A model generated the notes under the pieces. That model was not told the DNA's origin. It searched no databases and saw only the letters and a program-made list of their open reading frames with translations. A DNA stretch of 64,000 bases from Pseudomonas rhizoryzae (GTDB lineage: Bacteria; Pseudomonadota; Gammaproteobacteria; Pseudomonadales; Pseudomonadaceae). Within the stretch, counting starts at the first letter, position 1; every line of letters begins with the position of its first letter. Below, piece after piece: positions 54,288-63,709 of this stretch. A program made the position numbers and the translations under genes. The stretch lies in the NCBI RefSeq assembly GCF_005250615.1, contig NZ_SULM01000003.1, forward strand, positions 62,001 to 126,000. The letters run 5' to 3'.

Positions 54288-55770
54288 ACAACACGAATAG
54301 ATCCACGAAGCGGTGCACCGGCGTCGCTTCCAGTCCTGCCTGATCCTTGCACAGCTCGAAGATCTGAGCGCAGCGACCGGCCGGGAAGCGCGTGGCCAGG
54401 TTGTTCTGGAATTTGCGCTCCAAGAGCGGAATGCCCTCTTCGCGACGCCGGCGATGGCCGATGGGGTATTCCACGGCGATCTTCTCGGTGCTGCTGCCGT
54501 CGGTGAAGAACACCTGCAGGGCGTTGGCGATGGATCTCTTGTCGGCTTCCAGGTACTCGCGGCTGTAGCGCTCGTCCTCGACGATCACCATCTTCTCGCG
54601 CAGCTGGTCGATGCGCGGATGGGCCTGGTGGAAGGCGTCCTCGTAGTGCTCGGCGACCAGATCACCGAACAGCAGCGGCACGGCGATCATGTATTGCAGG
54701 CAGTGGTCGCGGTCGGCGGCATTGGCCATGGGACCCTGCTTGGAGATGATGCGGATGGCCGATTCGTGGGTGGTCACCACGATCTTCTCGATCTGATCGA
54801 CGCGATCACGCACCTGGGGATGCAGGAGCACCGCGGCCTCGGCGGCGGTCTGGGCATGGAATTCCGCCGGGAAGCTGATCTTGAACAACACGTTTTCCAT
54901 CACGTAGCTGCCGAAGCCCTGGGGAAAGCGGAATTGGCGCTGGTCGGCCGGCTTGGTGGCCAGGTCCTTGTTGGTATGGCTGAACAGCACGTCATAGAAG
55001 CCCCACTGAGGCGCGCTGAGCACCCCGGGAATGCCCATCTCGCCACGCAGGGCGATGTCGGCCAGGCGCACGCCGCGGCTGGAGGCGTCACCCGCGGCCC
55101 AGGACTTGCGGCTGCCGGCGTTGGGCGCATGGCGATAGGTGCGCAGCGCCTGGCCATCGACGAAGGCGTGGGACAGGGCCGCCAGCAGTTGCTCGCGGTT
55201 GGCGCCCATCAGCTTGGCGCTGACCGCGGTGGAGGCCAGCTTGACCAGGAAAACATGGTCCAGGCCAACGCGATTGAAGGAGTTCTCTAGTGCGAACACC
55301 CCCTGGATCTCATGGGCCATGACCATGGCTTCCAGCACCTCACGCATGGTCAGGGGCGCCTCGCCCTGAGCCACGCGGCGCTGGGAGAGGTGGTCGGCCA
55401 CCGCCAGGATGGCGCCGAGGTTGTCGGAGGGATGCCCCCACTCGGCGGCCAGCCAGGTGTCGTTGTAGTCCAGCCAGCGAATGATGCAGCCGATGTCCCA
55501 GGCCGCCTTGACCGGGTCCAGGCGATAGCTGGTACCCGGCACCCGCGCGCCCTGGGGTACCACGGTACCCTCCACCTGGGGGCCGAGCAGCTTGGTGCAC
55601 TCGGGGAAGCGCAGGGACAGCAGGCCGCAGCCGAGGGTGTCCATCAGGCAATTGCGGGCGGTGTCCAGGGCCTCGCGAGAGGTGACCTGGTAGGTCAGCA
55701 CGTAGTCGGCCAGGTCCTGGATGACCTGGTCGTAATCGGGTCGGTTGTTGAGATCGACGTTGGCGCTCAT
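54286..55770 (-). CDS. prpD: 2-methylcitrate dehydratase
   Basis: 494 residues. Dehydrates 2-methylcitrate to 2-methyl-cis-aconitate in propionate breakdown. Diagnostic segments are [53 protein letters not shown] and [20 protein letters not shown]. The start MSANVDLNN follows AAAGGAA. The gene is separated from prpC by 110 bases filled by a repeat. This iron-sulfur-free PrpD replaces the acnD/prpF route found in P. aeruginosa. Confidence 0.96.
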   Translation of the reverse strand: MSANVDLNNRPDYDQVIQDLADYVLTYQVTSREALDTARNCLMDTLGCGLLSLRFPECTKLLGPQVEGTVVPQGARVPGTSYRLDPVKAAWDIGCIIRWLDYNDTWLAAEWGHPSDNLGAILAVADHLSQRRVAQGEAPLTMREVLEAMVMAHEIQGVFALENSFNRVGLDHVFLVKLASTAVSAKLMGANREQLLAALSHAFVDGQALRTYRHAPNAGSRKSWAAGDASSRGVRLADIALRGEMGIPGVLSAPQWGFYDVLFSHTNKDLATKPADQRQFRFPQGFGSYVMENVLFKISFPAEFHAQTAAEAAVLLHPQVRDRVDQIEKIVVTTHESAIRIISKQGPMANAADRDHCLQYMIAVPLLFGDLVAEHYEDAFHQAHPRIDQLREKMVIVEDERYSREYLEADKRSIANALQVFFTDGSSTEKIAVEYPIGHRRRREEGIPLLERKFQNNLATRFPAGRCAQIFELCKDQAGLEATPVHRFVDLFVL

Positions 55771-55793
55771 GAGATTTCCTTTATATCGTGGCC

Positions 55794-55874
55794 GTGGCGG
55801 TCCGCCGATGCGGCCGCTCCTACGGGGGTTGGCTGCCGAGGCCGCTCCCGTAGGAGCGGCCCATGGCCGCGATC
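55794..55874. repeat. REPIN-like inverted pair between prpC and prpD
   Basis: Unit one (55794-55824) is GTGGCGGTCCGCCGATGCGG continuing CCGCTCCTAC. Unit two (55848-55874) reads GTAGGAGCGGCCCATGGCCG and is the inverted version of the same type. A third copy of unit one occurs at 39482. The pair ends seven bases before the prpC stop. Confidence 0.85.
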
Positions 55875-55880
55875 AAACAT

Positions 55881-57008
55881 TCACCGATTGGCGATGGGCG
55901 TGAACGGCCGCTGCTCCACACCGATGTAATCCGCGCTGGGGCGGATGATGCGGTTGTCGGCGCGCTGCTCGAAGACGTGGGCGCACCAGCCGGCTGTACG
56001 CGAGCAGACGAAGATCGGCGTGAACAGCGGCGTCGGGATGCCGAGGAAGTGGTAGGCCGAGGCGTGGTAGAAGTCGGCGTTGGGAAACAGCCCCTTCTCT
56101 TCCTTCATGGTGCGGTCGATGGCTTCCGAAACCGGGAACAGCACCCGGTCGCCCACTTCCGCCGCCAATTGCCGGGCGTAGTCCTTGATCACCTCGTTGC
56201 GCGGATCGCTGTCGCGGTAGATGGCGTGGCCGAAGCCCATCACCTTTTCCTTGCGTTCGAGCATCTGCTTGAGACCCGCGACCGCGTCCTCCGGCGAGGC
56301 GAAGCGCTCGATCAGCGCCATGGCCGCCTCGTTGGCACCGCCATGCAGCGGCCCGCGCAGGGAGCCGATGGCACCGGTGACGCAGGAATAGAGGTCGGAC
56401 AGCGTCGAGGCGCAGACCCGGGCGGTAAAGGTGGAGGCGTTGAATTCGTGCTCGGCATAGAGGATCAGCGAAACGTTCATCACCCGGGCGTGCAACTCGC
56501 TGGGCGCCTTACCGTGCAGCAGGGTTAGGAAGTGGCTGGCGATGTCTGGGGCGTCGCTGCTGCAGTCGATGCGGGTGCCGCTCTGGCTGAAGTGATGCCA
56601 ATAGAGCAGGATCGCCGGAAAGGCACCGAGCAGGCGGTCGGCCACCAGCTGCTGGTCGGCGAAGCTGCGCTCCGGCTCCAGGGTGCCCAGCAGCGAGGCG
56701 CCGGTGCGCATCACATCCATGGGATGGGCGCTGGCGGGAATGCGCTCCAGGCCTTCCTTGAGTGGCTGCGGCAGGTCGCGCAGCGCGGCCAGGCGCTGGC
56801 GGTAGGCGTCCAGTTGCGCCTGGGTCGGCAGCTCGCCATGGAGCAACAGGTGGGCGACTTCCTCGAAGTCGGCCTCAGCGGCCAGTTCGCGGATGTCGTA
56901 GCCCCGGTAGGTGAGGCCGGCGCCGGTCTTGCCGACGGTGCATAGCGCGGTCCGGCCGGCGACCTGGCCACGCAGGCCGGCGCCGCCAAGGGTTTTGCTG
57001 TCTGCCAT
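55881..57008 (-). CDS. prpC: 2-methylcitrate synthase
   Basis: 375 residues. Condenses propionyl-CoA and oxaloacetate. The citrate-synthase signature is GFGHAIYRDSDPRNEVIKDY, and LHGGANEAAMALIERF and the C-terminal RPSADYIGVEQRPFTPI support the PrpC subgroup. The N-terminus GLRGQVAGRTALCTVGKTGA is typical. It is 55 bases downstream of prpB on the same strand. The start follows AGGAGCGAGACG. Confidence 0.96.
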   Translation of the reverse strand: MADSKTLGGAGLRGQVAGRTALCTVGKTGAGLTYRGYDIRELAAEADFEEVAHLLLHGELPTQAQLDAYRQRLAALRDLPQPLKEGLERIPASAHPMDVMRTGASLLGTLEPERSFADQQLVADRLLGAFPAILLYWHHFSQSGTRIDCSSDAPDIASHFLTLLHGKAPSELHARVMNVSLILYAEHEFNASTFTARVCASTLSDLYSCVTGAIGSLRGPLHGGANEAAMALIERFASPEDAVAGLKQMLERKEKVMGFGHAIYRDSDPRNEVIKDYARQLAAEVGDRVLFPVSEAIDRTMKEEKGLFPNADFYHASAYHFLGIPTPLFTPIFVCSRTAGWCAHVFEQRADNRIIRPSADYIGVEQRPFTPIANR

Positions 57009-57063
57009 CGTCTCGCTCCTCTTGGAGTTGTTATGCGAAAAAGCGGGCGTTCAGGGTGGAGCC

Positions 57064-57951
57064 TCAGTGCTTGTGTTGCTGGAACAGGCGATCCAGCTGA
57101 TCTTCGTACCTGTGATAGTCGATGCGGTCGTAGAGCTCGGCGCGGGTCTGCATGGTGTCGACCACCGCCTGCTGGCTGCCATCGCGGCGGATCGCCGTGT
57201 AGACGTGCTCGGCGGCGCGGTTGGCGGCGCGGAAGGCCGACAGCGGATAGAGCACCAGGCTGACCTCGGCCCCGGCCAGCTCCTCGGTGGTGAACAGCGG
57301 CGTGGCGCCGAATTCAGTGATGTTGGCCAGGATCGGCACCTTCACCGCCTGGGCGAACTGGCGGTACATGGGCAACTCGGTCATGGCCTCGGGAAAGATC
57401 ATGTCGGCGCCGGCCTCGACGCAGGCGCAGGCGCGGTCGATGGCGGCCTGCAGGCCCTCCACCGCCAGGGCGTCGGTGCGGGCCATGATGACGAAGTCGG
57501 GATCGGTACGGGCGTCCACCGCGGCCTTGATGCGGTCGACCATCTCCTGCTGGCTGACGATCTCCTTGCCCGGCCGATGACCACAGCGCTTGGCACCCAC
57601 CTGATCCTCGATATGCATGGCCGCCGCGCCGGCCTTGATCAGCGACCGGACGGTGCGGGCCACGTTGAAGGCCGAGGCGCCGAAGCCGGTGTCGACGTCC
57701 ACCAGCAGCGGCAGGTCGCAGACGTCGGTGATGCGGCGCACGTCGATCAAGACGTCTTCCAGGCCGCTGATGCCCAGGTCCGGCAGCCCCAGGGAACCGG
57801 CCGCGACGCCGCCGCCGGACAGGTAGATGGCCTGGAAGCCGGCACGCTTGGCCAGCAGCGCATGATTGGCGTTGAGGGTGCCGACCACCTGCAGCGGGCG
57901 TTCGGCGGCGACGGCGGCGCGGAATTTCTGGCCGGGACTGACGGCAGGCAT
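57064..57951 (-). CDS. prpB: 2-methylisocitrate lyase
   Basis: 295 residues. Splits 2-methylisocitrate to pyruvate and succinate. The catalytic motif KRCGH lies at 121-125 and the Mg-binding DVDTGFGA at 85-92; [20 protein letters not shown] is the PrpB-type C-terminal block. It is a paralogue of aceA's superfamily located 3.5 kb away. The start is four bases after the GntR stop, so the two are translated together. Confidence 0.96.
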   Translation of the reverse strand: MPAVSPGQKFRAAVAAERPLQVVGTLNANHALLAKRAGFQAIYLSGGGVAAGSLGLPDLGISGLEDVLIDVRRITDVCDLPLLVDVDTGFGASAFNVARTVRSLIKAGAAAMHIEDQVGAKRCGHRPGKEIVSQQEMVDRIKAAVDARTDPDFVIMARTDALAVEGLQAAIDRACACVEAGADMIFPEAMTELPMYRQFAQAVKVPILANITEFGATPLFTTEELAGAEVSLVLYPLSAFRAANRAAEHVYTAIRRDGSQQAVVDTMQTRAELYDRIDYHRYEDQLDRLFQQHKH

Positions 57952-57955
57952 GGCG

Positions 57956-58657
57956 TTACCTCGACTGAGCTTGGACTAGGGGATGGTGCTGCAGATTGCG
58001 CTTGGACGCGGCGATGTGGCGGCGCATCAGCAGTTCGGCCAGTTCGCCGTCGCCCTCGGCCAGGGCATCGAGGATGCGATGGTGCTCGGCGAAAGCCTGG
58101 CGCGGCCGGTTGGGGGTGGCGGAGACCTTGAGCCGGTACATGCGCACCAGGTGATAGAGCTCGCCGCACAGCAGCCGCACCAGCATGCCGTTGCCGCTGG
58201 CCTGGATGATGCGGTAGTGGAAGTCGTGGTCGCCTTCCTGCAGGTAATAGCCGGTGCCGGCCTGGAACGCCGGGTCGCGCTCGTGGGTATCCAGCAACTG
58301 ACGCAGTTCGTCGATGCCCTGGGGCGTGAGGCGCTCCGCCGCCAGGCGGCAGGCCATGCCTTCGAGGGATTCGCGGATCTCGTAGAGTTCGACCAGTTCG
58401 GCCAGGCTCAGGGCGGCGACCCGGGCGCCGGCATGGGGCACCCGCACCACCAGCCGTTGGCCTTCCAGGCGATGGATGGCTTCGCGCAGCGGACCGCGGC
58501 TGATGCCATAGGTACGGGCCAGCTCGGGCTCGGAAATCTTGCTGCCCGGCGCCACGTCGCCGCGGACGATGGCCTCGCGAATGCGCCGGAAGACCTGCTC
58601 GGAGAGGGTCCCGCTGTCGGTCTCGGGCGCTTCGGCCTGGAGGGGGCTATCGATCAT
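57956..58657 (-). CDS. GntR/FCD-family regulator of the prp operon
   Basis: 233 residues. An N-terminal winged HTH ([20 protein letters not shown], then [20 protein letters not shown]) is followed by the all-helical FCD effector domain with metal-binding histidines ([36 protein letters not shown]). It is the first gene of the prp operon. The start is ATG (MIDSPLQ) behind AAAAGG; a GTG nine bases earlier is possible. Perfect TTGTCGACA sites at and upstream of the start suggest autoregulation. Confidence 0.92.
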   Translation of the reverse strand: MIDSPLQAEAPETDSGTLSEQVFRRIREAIVRGDVAPGSKISEPELARTYGISRGPLREAIHRLEGQRLVVRVPHAGARVAALSLAELVELYEIRESLEGMACRLAAERLTPQGIDELRQLLDTHERDPAFQAGTGYYLQEGDHDFHYRIIQASGNGMLVRLLCGELYHLVRMYRLKVSATPNRPRQAFAEHHRILDALAEGDGELAELLMRRHIAASKRNLQHHPLVQAQSR

Positions 58658-58729
58658 TGTCGACACCTTTTGTGTTTATGGGCTGAATAACTACGCCTGA
58701 ACGCCTTTCCCGTCAATCTTTGTCGACAA
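58657..58729. promoter_or_regulatory. Pair of TTGTCGACA operators for the prp GntR regulator
   Basis: TTGTCGACA at 58657-58665 covers the start codon and TTGTCGACAA at 58720-58729 is a perfect palindrome upstream. Centres are 63 bases apart, six helical turns. The prp promoter must lie between them. Confidence 0.7.
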
Positions 58730-58810
58730 TCCAGCTGTGACAGTCTGTATCTCCCCTCCCCCTGAGCGGGTTCGCTACACTAGCGCGCCATCTACCCAGC
58801 CGACCTCGCC

Positions 58811-60154
58811 ATGCCCTTCTGCCACCTGCATCCGCTGCCCTACCACGCCGAGCCCACGGCGCGTTTCGCCCTGCTGCAGGGCGAGCCCGGCGCGGTGCTG
58901 CTGGATTCCGGGCGGCCGGTGGCCGAGCGCGGTCGTTACGACCTCATGGCGGCCTGGCCGCTGGCGGTGCTGCAACCGGCAGCCGACGAAGATGGCCGCG
59001 CCTTCTTCGCCCGGGCGCGTGCCGCCTTGGGCACACTAGGCCGAGCGGAATTGCCGGACCAAGTGGAGCTCCCCTTCGCCGGTGGCCTGCTGGGCTATCT
59101 CGGCTATGACTTCGGCCGGCGCCTGGAACGGCTGCAGGAGGGTGCCCGCGCCGATCTGCAACTGCCCGATGCCCGCCTGGGGCTCTATGCCTGGGCGCTC
59201 ACCACCGATCACCAGGCGCGGACCAGCCAACTGGTCTGCCATCCGGCACTGGACGCAGGCGAACGGCAGCGGCTGATCGCCCTGTTCGAAGCCGAGGCAA
59301 CGCCCGAGACCTCGGACTTCAGCCTCACCGCGCCCTTCGCCGCCGACATCGACCGCGATACCTATCGCCAGCGCATCGAGGCCATCCAGGCCTATATCGC
59401 CGCGGGCGATTGCTACCAGGTCAACTTCGCCCAGCGCTTTCGCGCCCCCTTCCAGGGTTCGCCCTGGGCCGCCTACCTCGCCCTGCGCGCGGCCTGCCCG
59501 ACGCCCTTCTCCGGCTACCTGGCACTGGACAGGGGCGCCCTGCTCAGCCATTCGCCCGAGCGCTTTTTGCGGGTGAGCCGCGGCCAGGTGGAAACCCGGC
59601 CAATCAAGGGCACCCGGCCACGCCGCGCCGATCTCGCCGCCGATGCCGCCGAGGCCGAGGCCCTGCTGGCCAGCCCCAAGGATCGCGCCGAGAATCTGAT
59701 GATCGTCGACCTGCTGCGCAACGACCTGGGGCGCAGTTGCCGCATCGGCTCGGTACGGGTGCCCGAGTTGTTCGCCCTGGAGAGCTATCCCAACGTCCAC
59801 CACCTGGTCAGCGCCGTCACCGGTGAACTGGCCGCCGGGTTGGACGCCCTGGACCTCTTGGCCGGCAGCTTTCCCGGCGGCTCCATCACCGGCGCACCGA
59901 AGATCCGTGCCATGCAGATCATCGACGAGCTGGAAGAGACCCGCCGCGGCCCCTACTGCGGTTCGCTGCTCTACCTGGACGTGCGCGGCGAGAGCGACAG
60001 CTCCATCCTGATCCGCAGCCTGCTCGCCGAAGACGGCGTGCTCAGCTGCTGGGGCGGCGGCGGCATCGTCATGGATTCCCACTGGGCCGACGAGTACGCC
60101 GAGTCCCTGGCCAAGGTGCGGGTGCTGCTGGAGACGCTGGAAGCCCACAGCTGA
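58811..60154 (+). CDS. pabB: Aminodeoxychorismate synthase component I
   Basis: 447 residues. Converts chorismate plus ammonia to 4-amino-4-deoxychorismate for folate. The chorismate-binding half is complete: QVNFAQRFRAPF, the PIKGTRPRR active-site Lys region, ENLMIVDLLRNDLGR, GSITGAPKIRAMQIIDELE and GGGGIVMDS. The N-terminal part is the shorter PabB-type segment. It is divergent from the prp operon. The ATG at 58811 lies 82 bases beyond the palindromic operator at 58720-58729. Confidence 0.95.
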   Translation: MPFCHLHPLPYHAEPTARFALLQGEPGAVLLDSGRPVAERGRYDLMAAWPLAVLQPAADEDGRAFFARARAALGTLGRAELPDQVELPFAGGLLGYLGYDFGRRLERLQEGARADLQLPDARLGLYAWALTTDHQARTSQLVCHPALDAGERQRLIALFEAEATPETSDFSLTAPFAADIDRDTYRQRIEAIQAYIAAGDCYQVNFAQRFRAPFQGSPWAAYLALRAACPTPFSGYLALDRGALLSHSPERFLRVSRGQVETRPIKGTRPRRADLAADAAEAEALLASPKDRAENLMIVDLLRNDLGRSCRIGSVRVPELFALESYPNVHHLVSAVTGELAAGLDALDLLAGSFPGGSITGAPKIRAMQIIDELEETRRGPYCGSLLYLDVRGESDSSILIRSLLAEDGVLSCWGGGGIVMDSHWADEYAESLAKVRVLLETLEAHS

Positions 60155-60202
60155 TCGAGCTTTGTTACCATGACGTCATCTTCTCCCTGCCTGGAGCCCG
60201 CC

Positions 60203-60823
60203 ATGTCTCTCGATCTCGCCCGCATCAACGCCGACCTCGGCCGCGACCCCGAAAAGCTCGTCGCCTGGGCCCTGGGGCTGGGTAAAAGCGCCATCGTCAC
60301 CACCAACTTCCGTCCCTTCGAGGCGGTGATCCTGCACCTGGTCAGCCAGGTCAAGCCGGATATCCCGGTGGTCTGGATGGACAGTGGCTACAACACCCCC
60401 GCCACCTATCGCTGCGCCGACGAGATCGTGCGCAAGCTCAATCTCAACCTGGTGACCTACCTGCCCAAGCGCTCCCGCGCCCACCGCGAGGCCATCGACG
60501 GTCCGGTGCCGGGGCTGGACGATCCGCGTCACGCCGCCTTCACCGAAGAGGTCAAGCTCGAACCCTTCGCCCGCGCCCTGCGCGAGACCGCCCCGGAGGT
60601 CTGGTTCACTGCCCTGCGCGCCACCGACACCGCCGTGCGCGCCCAGATGGACCCGGTCAGCGTCAATCCGGATGGCCTGATCAAGGTCGCGCCGCTGCTG
60701 CACTGGACCTCCAAGGACCTCTACCAGTACCTGACCGCCCACGACCTGCCCAACGAATTCGACTACTTCGATCCCACCAAGGGCGACGAGAATCGCGAGT
60801 GCGGCCTGCACCTCGCCCACTGA
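60203..60823 (+). CDS. PAPS reductase-family protein (CysH-like)
   Basis: 206 residues. The adenylyl-sulfate fold is recognisable: AIVTTNFRPFEAVILHLVSQ, VVWMDSGYNTPATYRCADEI, WFTALRATDTAVRA and the C-terminal ECGLHLAH with the catalytic Cys. No CC pairs for a 4Fe-4S cluster are present, so it resembles the cluster-free E. coli-type PAPS reductase, not the APS reductase usual in Pseudomonas. The assignment to assimilation rather than another role is open. The ATG follows GGAG; it follows pabB by 48 bases. Confidence 0.8.
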   Translation: MSLDLARINADLGRDPEKLVAWALGLGKSAIVTTNFRPFEAVILHLVSQVKPDIPVVWMDSGYNTPATYRCADEIVRKLNLNLVTYLPKRSRAHREAIDGPVPGLDDPRHAAFTEEVKLEPFARALRETAPEVWFTALRATDTAVRAQMDPVSVNPDGLIKVAPLLHWTSKDLYQYLTAHDLPNEFDYFDPTKGDENRECGLHLAH

Positions 60824-60880
60824 GTCGACGTCTTTCGCGCGCTCGATTCGGGCGCGCCCTGCTCTGCTGAACCTCTGCCC

Positions 60881-62161
60881 ATGAACGCTTCCAGCCCTAC
60901 CCACTCCCGCAAGGGCGTCTTCGCCGTGGTGCTCGGCAACGCCGTGGAGTTCTTCGACTTCGGCGTCTATGCCACCTTCGCCGTGCTCATCGGCCAGGTG
61001 TTCTTTCCCTCGCAGAATGCCTTCGCCAGCCTGATGGCCAGCGTCGTTACCTTCGGTGTCGGCTTCGTCGTCCGGCCACTGGGCGCCCTCTTCATCGGTG
61101 CCTGGGCCGACCGCGTCGGCCGCAAGCCAGCCATGCTGTTGACCATGGTGCTGATGGCCCTGGGCACCGGTGGCATCGCCATACTGCCCGGCTACGAACA
61201 GATCGGCATCGCCGCGCCCATCCTGCTGGTGGTGACGCGCCTGCTGCAGGGCCTGGCCTGGGGCGGCGAAGCCGGTCCCGCCACCACCTACATCCTCGAA
61301 GCGGCGCCGCTGCACAAGCGCGGCACCTACGCCTGCTGGCAGGTGGTGGCCCAGGGCCTGGCGGCGGTGGCGGCCGGACTGATCGGCTACGGCCTGACCC
61401 TCTGGCTGACACCGGAGCAACTGCTGGCCTGGGGCTGGCGTCTGCCCTTCCTGCTCGGCCTTGTGATCCTGCCCATCGGTCTCTATATCCGTCGCGGCCT
61501 GGTGGATACCCACGTCGGTGAAACCCGGGGCACCGGCGCGGTACTGGGCGACGTGCTGGCGACCCAGCGCCGCCCCCTGGTACTGGGCCTGCTGATCCTC
61601 TCCGGCAGCACCATCACCCAGTATTTCCTCAACTACATGACCACCTTCGCCCTGGTCGAACTCAAGCTGCCGGCCGACATCGCCATGCTCGCCACCCTGG
61701 TAACGGGCGCGGCCATGGCGGTCTGCTCGATCGTCGGTGGCGTGCTCAGTGATCGCTATGGCCGGCGCATCGTGCTGATCCTGCCGCGCCTGCTGCTACT
61801 GGTGCTGCTCTATCCGGCCCTGGAACTGATCGTCCGGGCCCCCGGAGCCGGCGTCTTCTTGCTGACCCTGGCGGTGCTCTCCGGCCTGCACGGCATGAGC
61901 GGCGCCGCGCTGATCGTGCTGCTGGTGGAAAGCTTTCCGCAGCGCGTGCGGGCCACCGGCTTTTCGCTGGTCTATGCGGTGGGCGTGGCAGCCTTCGGCG
62001 GCACCGCCCAGATCGTGGTGACCTGGCTGCTCGGTGCCACCGGGGATCGCATGGCACCGGGTGCCTACCTGCTGATCGCCAATCTGGTGTGCCTCGGCGC
62101 CGCCTGGTTCGCCGCCGAGACCTGCCCGAATCGTCAGCCGGCGGAGCGCTCCACGGCGTAA
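60881..62161 (+). CDS. MFS metabolite:H+ symporter (MHS family)
   Basis: 426 residues. The opening KGVFAVVLGNAVEFFDFGVY with ATFAVLIGQVFFP, the GADRVGRK-type loop (WADRVGRKPAMLLT) and LQGLAWGGEAGPATTYILEA define the metabolite:H+ symporter subgroup that carries citrate, dicarboxylates, proline or betaines. The substrate is not assignable. It is co-directional with the CysH-like gene and its 3' end overlaps the convergent MFS gene by 28 bases. Confidence 0.87.
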   Translation: MNASSPTHSRKGVFAVVLGNAVEFFDFGVYATFAVLIGQVFFPSQNAFASLMASVVTFGVGFVVRPLGALFIGAWADRVGRKPAMLLTMVLMALGTGGIAILPGYEQIGIAAPILLVVTRLLQGLAWGGEAGPATTYILEAAPLHKRGTYACWQVVAQGLAAVAAGLIGYGLTLWLTPEQLLAWGWRLPFLLGLVILPIGLYIRRGLVDTHVGETRGTGAVLGDVLATQRRPLVLGLLILSGSTITQYFLNYMTTFALVELKLPADIAMLATLVTGAAMAVCSIVGGVLSDRYGRRIVLILPRLLLLVLLYPALELIVRAPGAGVFLLTLAVLSGLHGMSGAALIVLLVESFPQRVRATGFSLVYAVGVAAFGGTAQIVVTWLLGATGDRMAPGAYLLIANLVCLGAAWFAAETCPNRQPAERSTA

Positions 62162-63444
62162 CCCTCTGCGCGGCGGTGCTTGCGCTCCAGGCGGGTGTAG
62201 ACGATGCCGGTGAGCAGCAGGCCGAACACCAGCACCCCCGCCAGCAGATAGAGTCCGGAAGCCAGGGTACCGGTCGCTGCCTTGAGCGCGCCTATGCCAT
62301 AGGGACCTAGATAGCCGCCGAGGTTGCCCACCGAATTGATCAGGGCGATGCCGGCGGCGGCACTGGCCCCGGCGAAGAACCGTCCCGGCAGGGTCCAGAA
62401 CAACGCCGTGAGGGAAAACAGGCAGAAGGCAACCACCGACAGCGCCGCGAGTTGCAACACGGCGGTGTCGAACCAGGCGCTACCGGCCATGGCCAGGGCG
62501 CCCACTGTATAGAGCACCGCCAGGTGCCCGTAGCGATCACCCAGCCGATCCGAACTGCGCGGCACGATGAGCAGGCCGAGGATGCCGAAGGCATAGGGAA
62601 TGGCCGAAACGAAGCCGGTGGTGAGGTCGCTGCCGCCGAATTGGTGGATCAGCGTTGGTAGCCACAGCCCCAGGCCATAGATGCTCAGGGTCACCGGCAG
62701 ATAGTAGAGCGCCAGGAGCAGCACCCGACGATCCTTGAGTGCCTGCAGCGGGTTGCCATGGCGGGTCTGGTCGAACAGGTGCAGGTCCTTTTCCAGCTCC
62801 GTGGCGAGCCAGCGCTTCTCCTCCGCATTCAGCCAGGCCACCTGCTGCGGACCGTCCGGCAGTCGGGTCAGGGTCGGCCAGGCGAGCAGTACCGCCGGCG
62901 CACCGATGCAGAGGAACAGCCACTGCCAGCCGTGCAGGCCGAGCGCGCCATCCAGTTGCAGCAACAGGCCTGACAACGGCCCGGTCACCAGCATGGCGAT
63001 GGGCTGGGAAAGGATGAACAGGCCCATGATCTTGCCGCGATGCCGTACCGGGAACCACTGGGTGAGGTAGTAGAGCACCCCCGGGAAGAAGCCGGCCTCG
63101 GCCACCCCCAGCAAGAAGCGCATGACATAGAAGCTGGTGGGCCCCTGGACGAAGGCCATGCCCATGGTGATGGCACCCCAGGTCACCAGGATGCGAGCGA
63201 ACCAGCGCCGCGCGCCGAAACGCTCCAGCAGCAGGTTGCTGGGCACTTCGAAGAGGAAGTAGCCGATGAAGAACAGTCCGGCACCGAGGCCATAGGCGGC
63301 GTCGCCGATACCGACGTCGGCCCCCATGTGCAGCTTGGCGAACCCCACCGCGGAGCGGTCGATGTAGGCCACGAGATAGAGCAGAACGAGGAAGGGAATT
63401 AGCTTCCGGGTGATCCGGCGGATGAGGACGGAATCAGGATGCAT
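62134..63444 (-). CDS. MFS transporter of the anion:cation symporter family
   Basis: 436 residues and 12 helices. RRITRKLIPFLVLLYLVAYI followed by DRSAVGFAKLHMGADVG is the typical N-terminus of the ACS group (tartrate, phthalate, glucarate, allantoate carriers), and GVAEAGFFPGVLYYLTQWFP the motif of TM4-5. Start chosen: ATG behind CGGAGACCGCC (MHPDSVLIRR); further in-frame starts exist to 63489. It is divergent from a GntR regulator, so it may carry a sugar acid controlled by it. Confidence 0.85.
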   Translation of the reverse strand: MHPDSVLIRRITRKLIPFLVLLYLVAYIDRSAVGFAKLHMGADVGIGDAAYGLGAGLFFIGYFLFEVPSNLLLERFGARRWFARILVTWGAITMGMAFVQGPTSFYVMRFLLGVAEAGFFPGVLYYLTQWFPVRHRGKIMGLFILSQPIAMLVTGPLSGLLLQLDGALGLHGWQWLFLCIGAPAVLLAWPTLTRLPDGPQQVAWLNAEEKRWLATELEKDLHLFDQTRHGNPLQALKDRRVLLLALYYLPVTLSIYGLGLWLPTLIHQFGGSDLTTGFVSAIPYAFGILGLLIVPRSSDRLGDRYGHLAVLYTVGALAMAGSAWFDTAVLQLAALSVVAFCLFSLTALFWTLPGRFFAGASAAAGIALINSVGNLGGYLGPYGIGALKAATGTLASGLYLLAGVLVFGLLLTGIVYTRLERKHRRAEGYAVERSAG

Positions 63445-63709
63445 GGCGGTCTCCGATTGTTGTTTTTGTGCCATTTGAGCGCGAAGCATAAAAAGGTTGA
63501 CATATTATCATTGAAACGACAATTAGCTAAAAAATGCCATTTATCGGCAAAATTTATCTATTTGGTATTATAAAAATAAAGACACGAAGTAGGAAATCCT
63601 ACATCTTGCTTTCCGCTAATCCCCATTCCAGAGCCGTCGGGCCGTCTTCTACAACGGTTATTGCGCTGACAGTGTTACAATGATGGCACGACGAATCGGA
63701 TGCCTTTCG
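63445..63709. other. AT-rich divergent promoter region of MFS and GntR genes
   Basis: 265 bases, markedly AT-rich from 63490 to 63600 (for example TTTATCTATTTGGTATTATAA is the type of sequence seen; runs kept short here). It must contain the promoters of both genes. I see no supported gene and no perfect operator, though AGTGTTACAAT near 63671 could be part of one. Confidence 0.45.
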
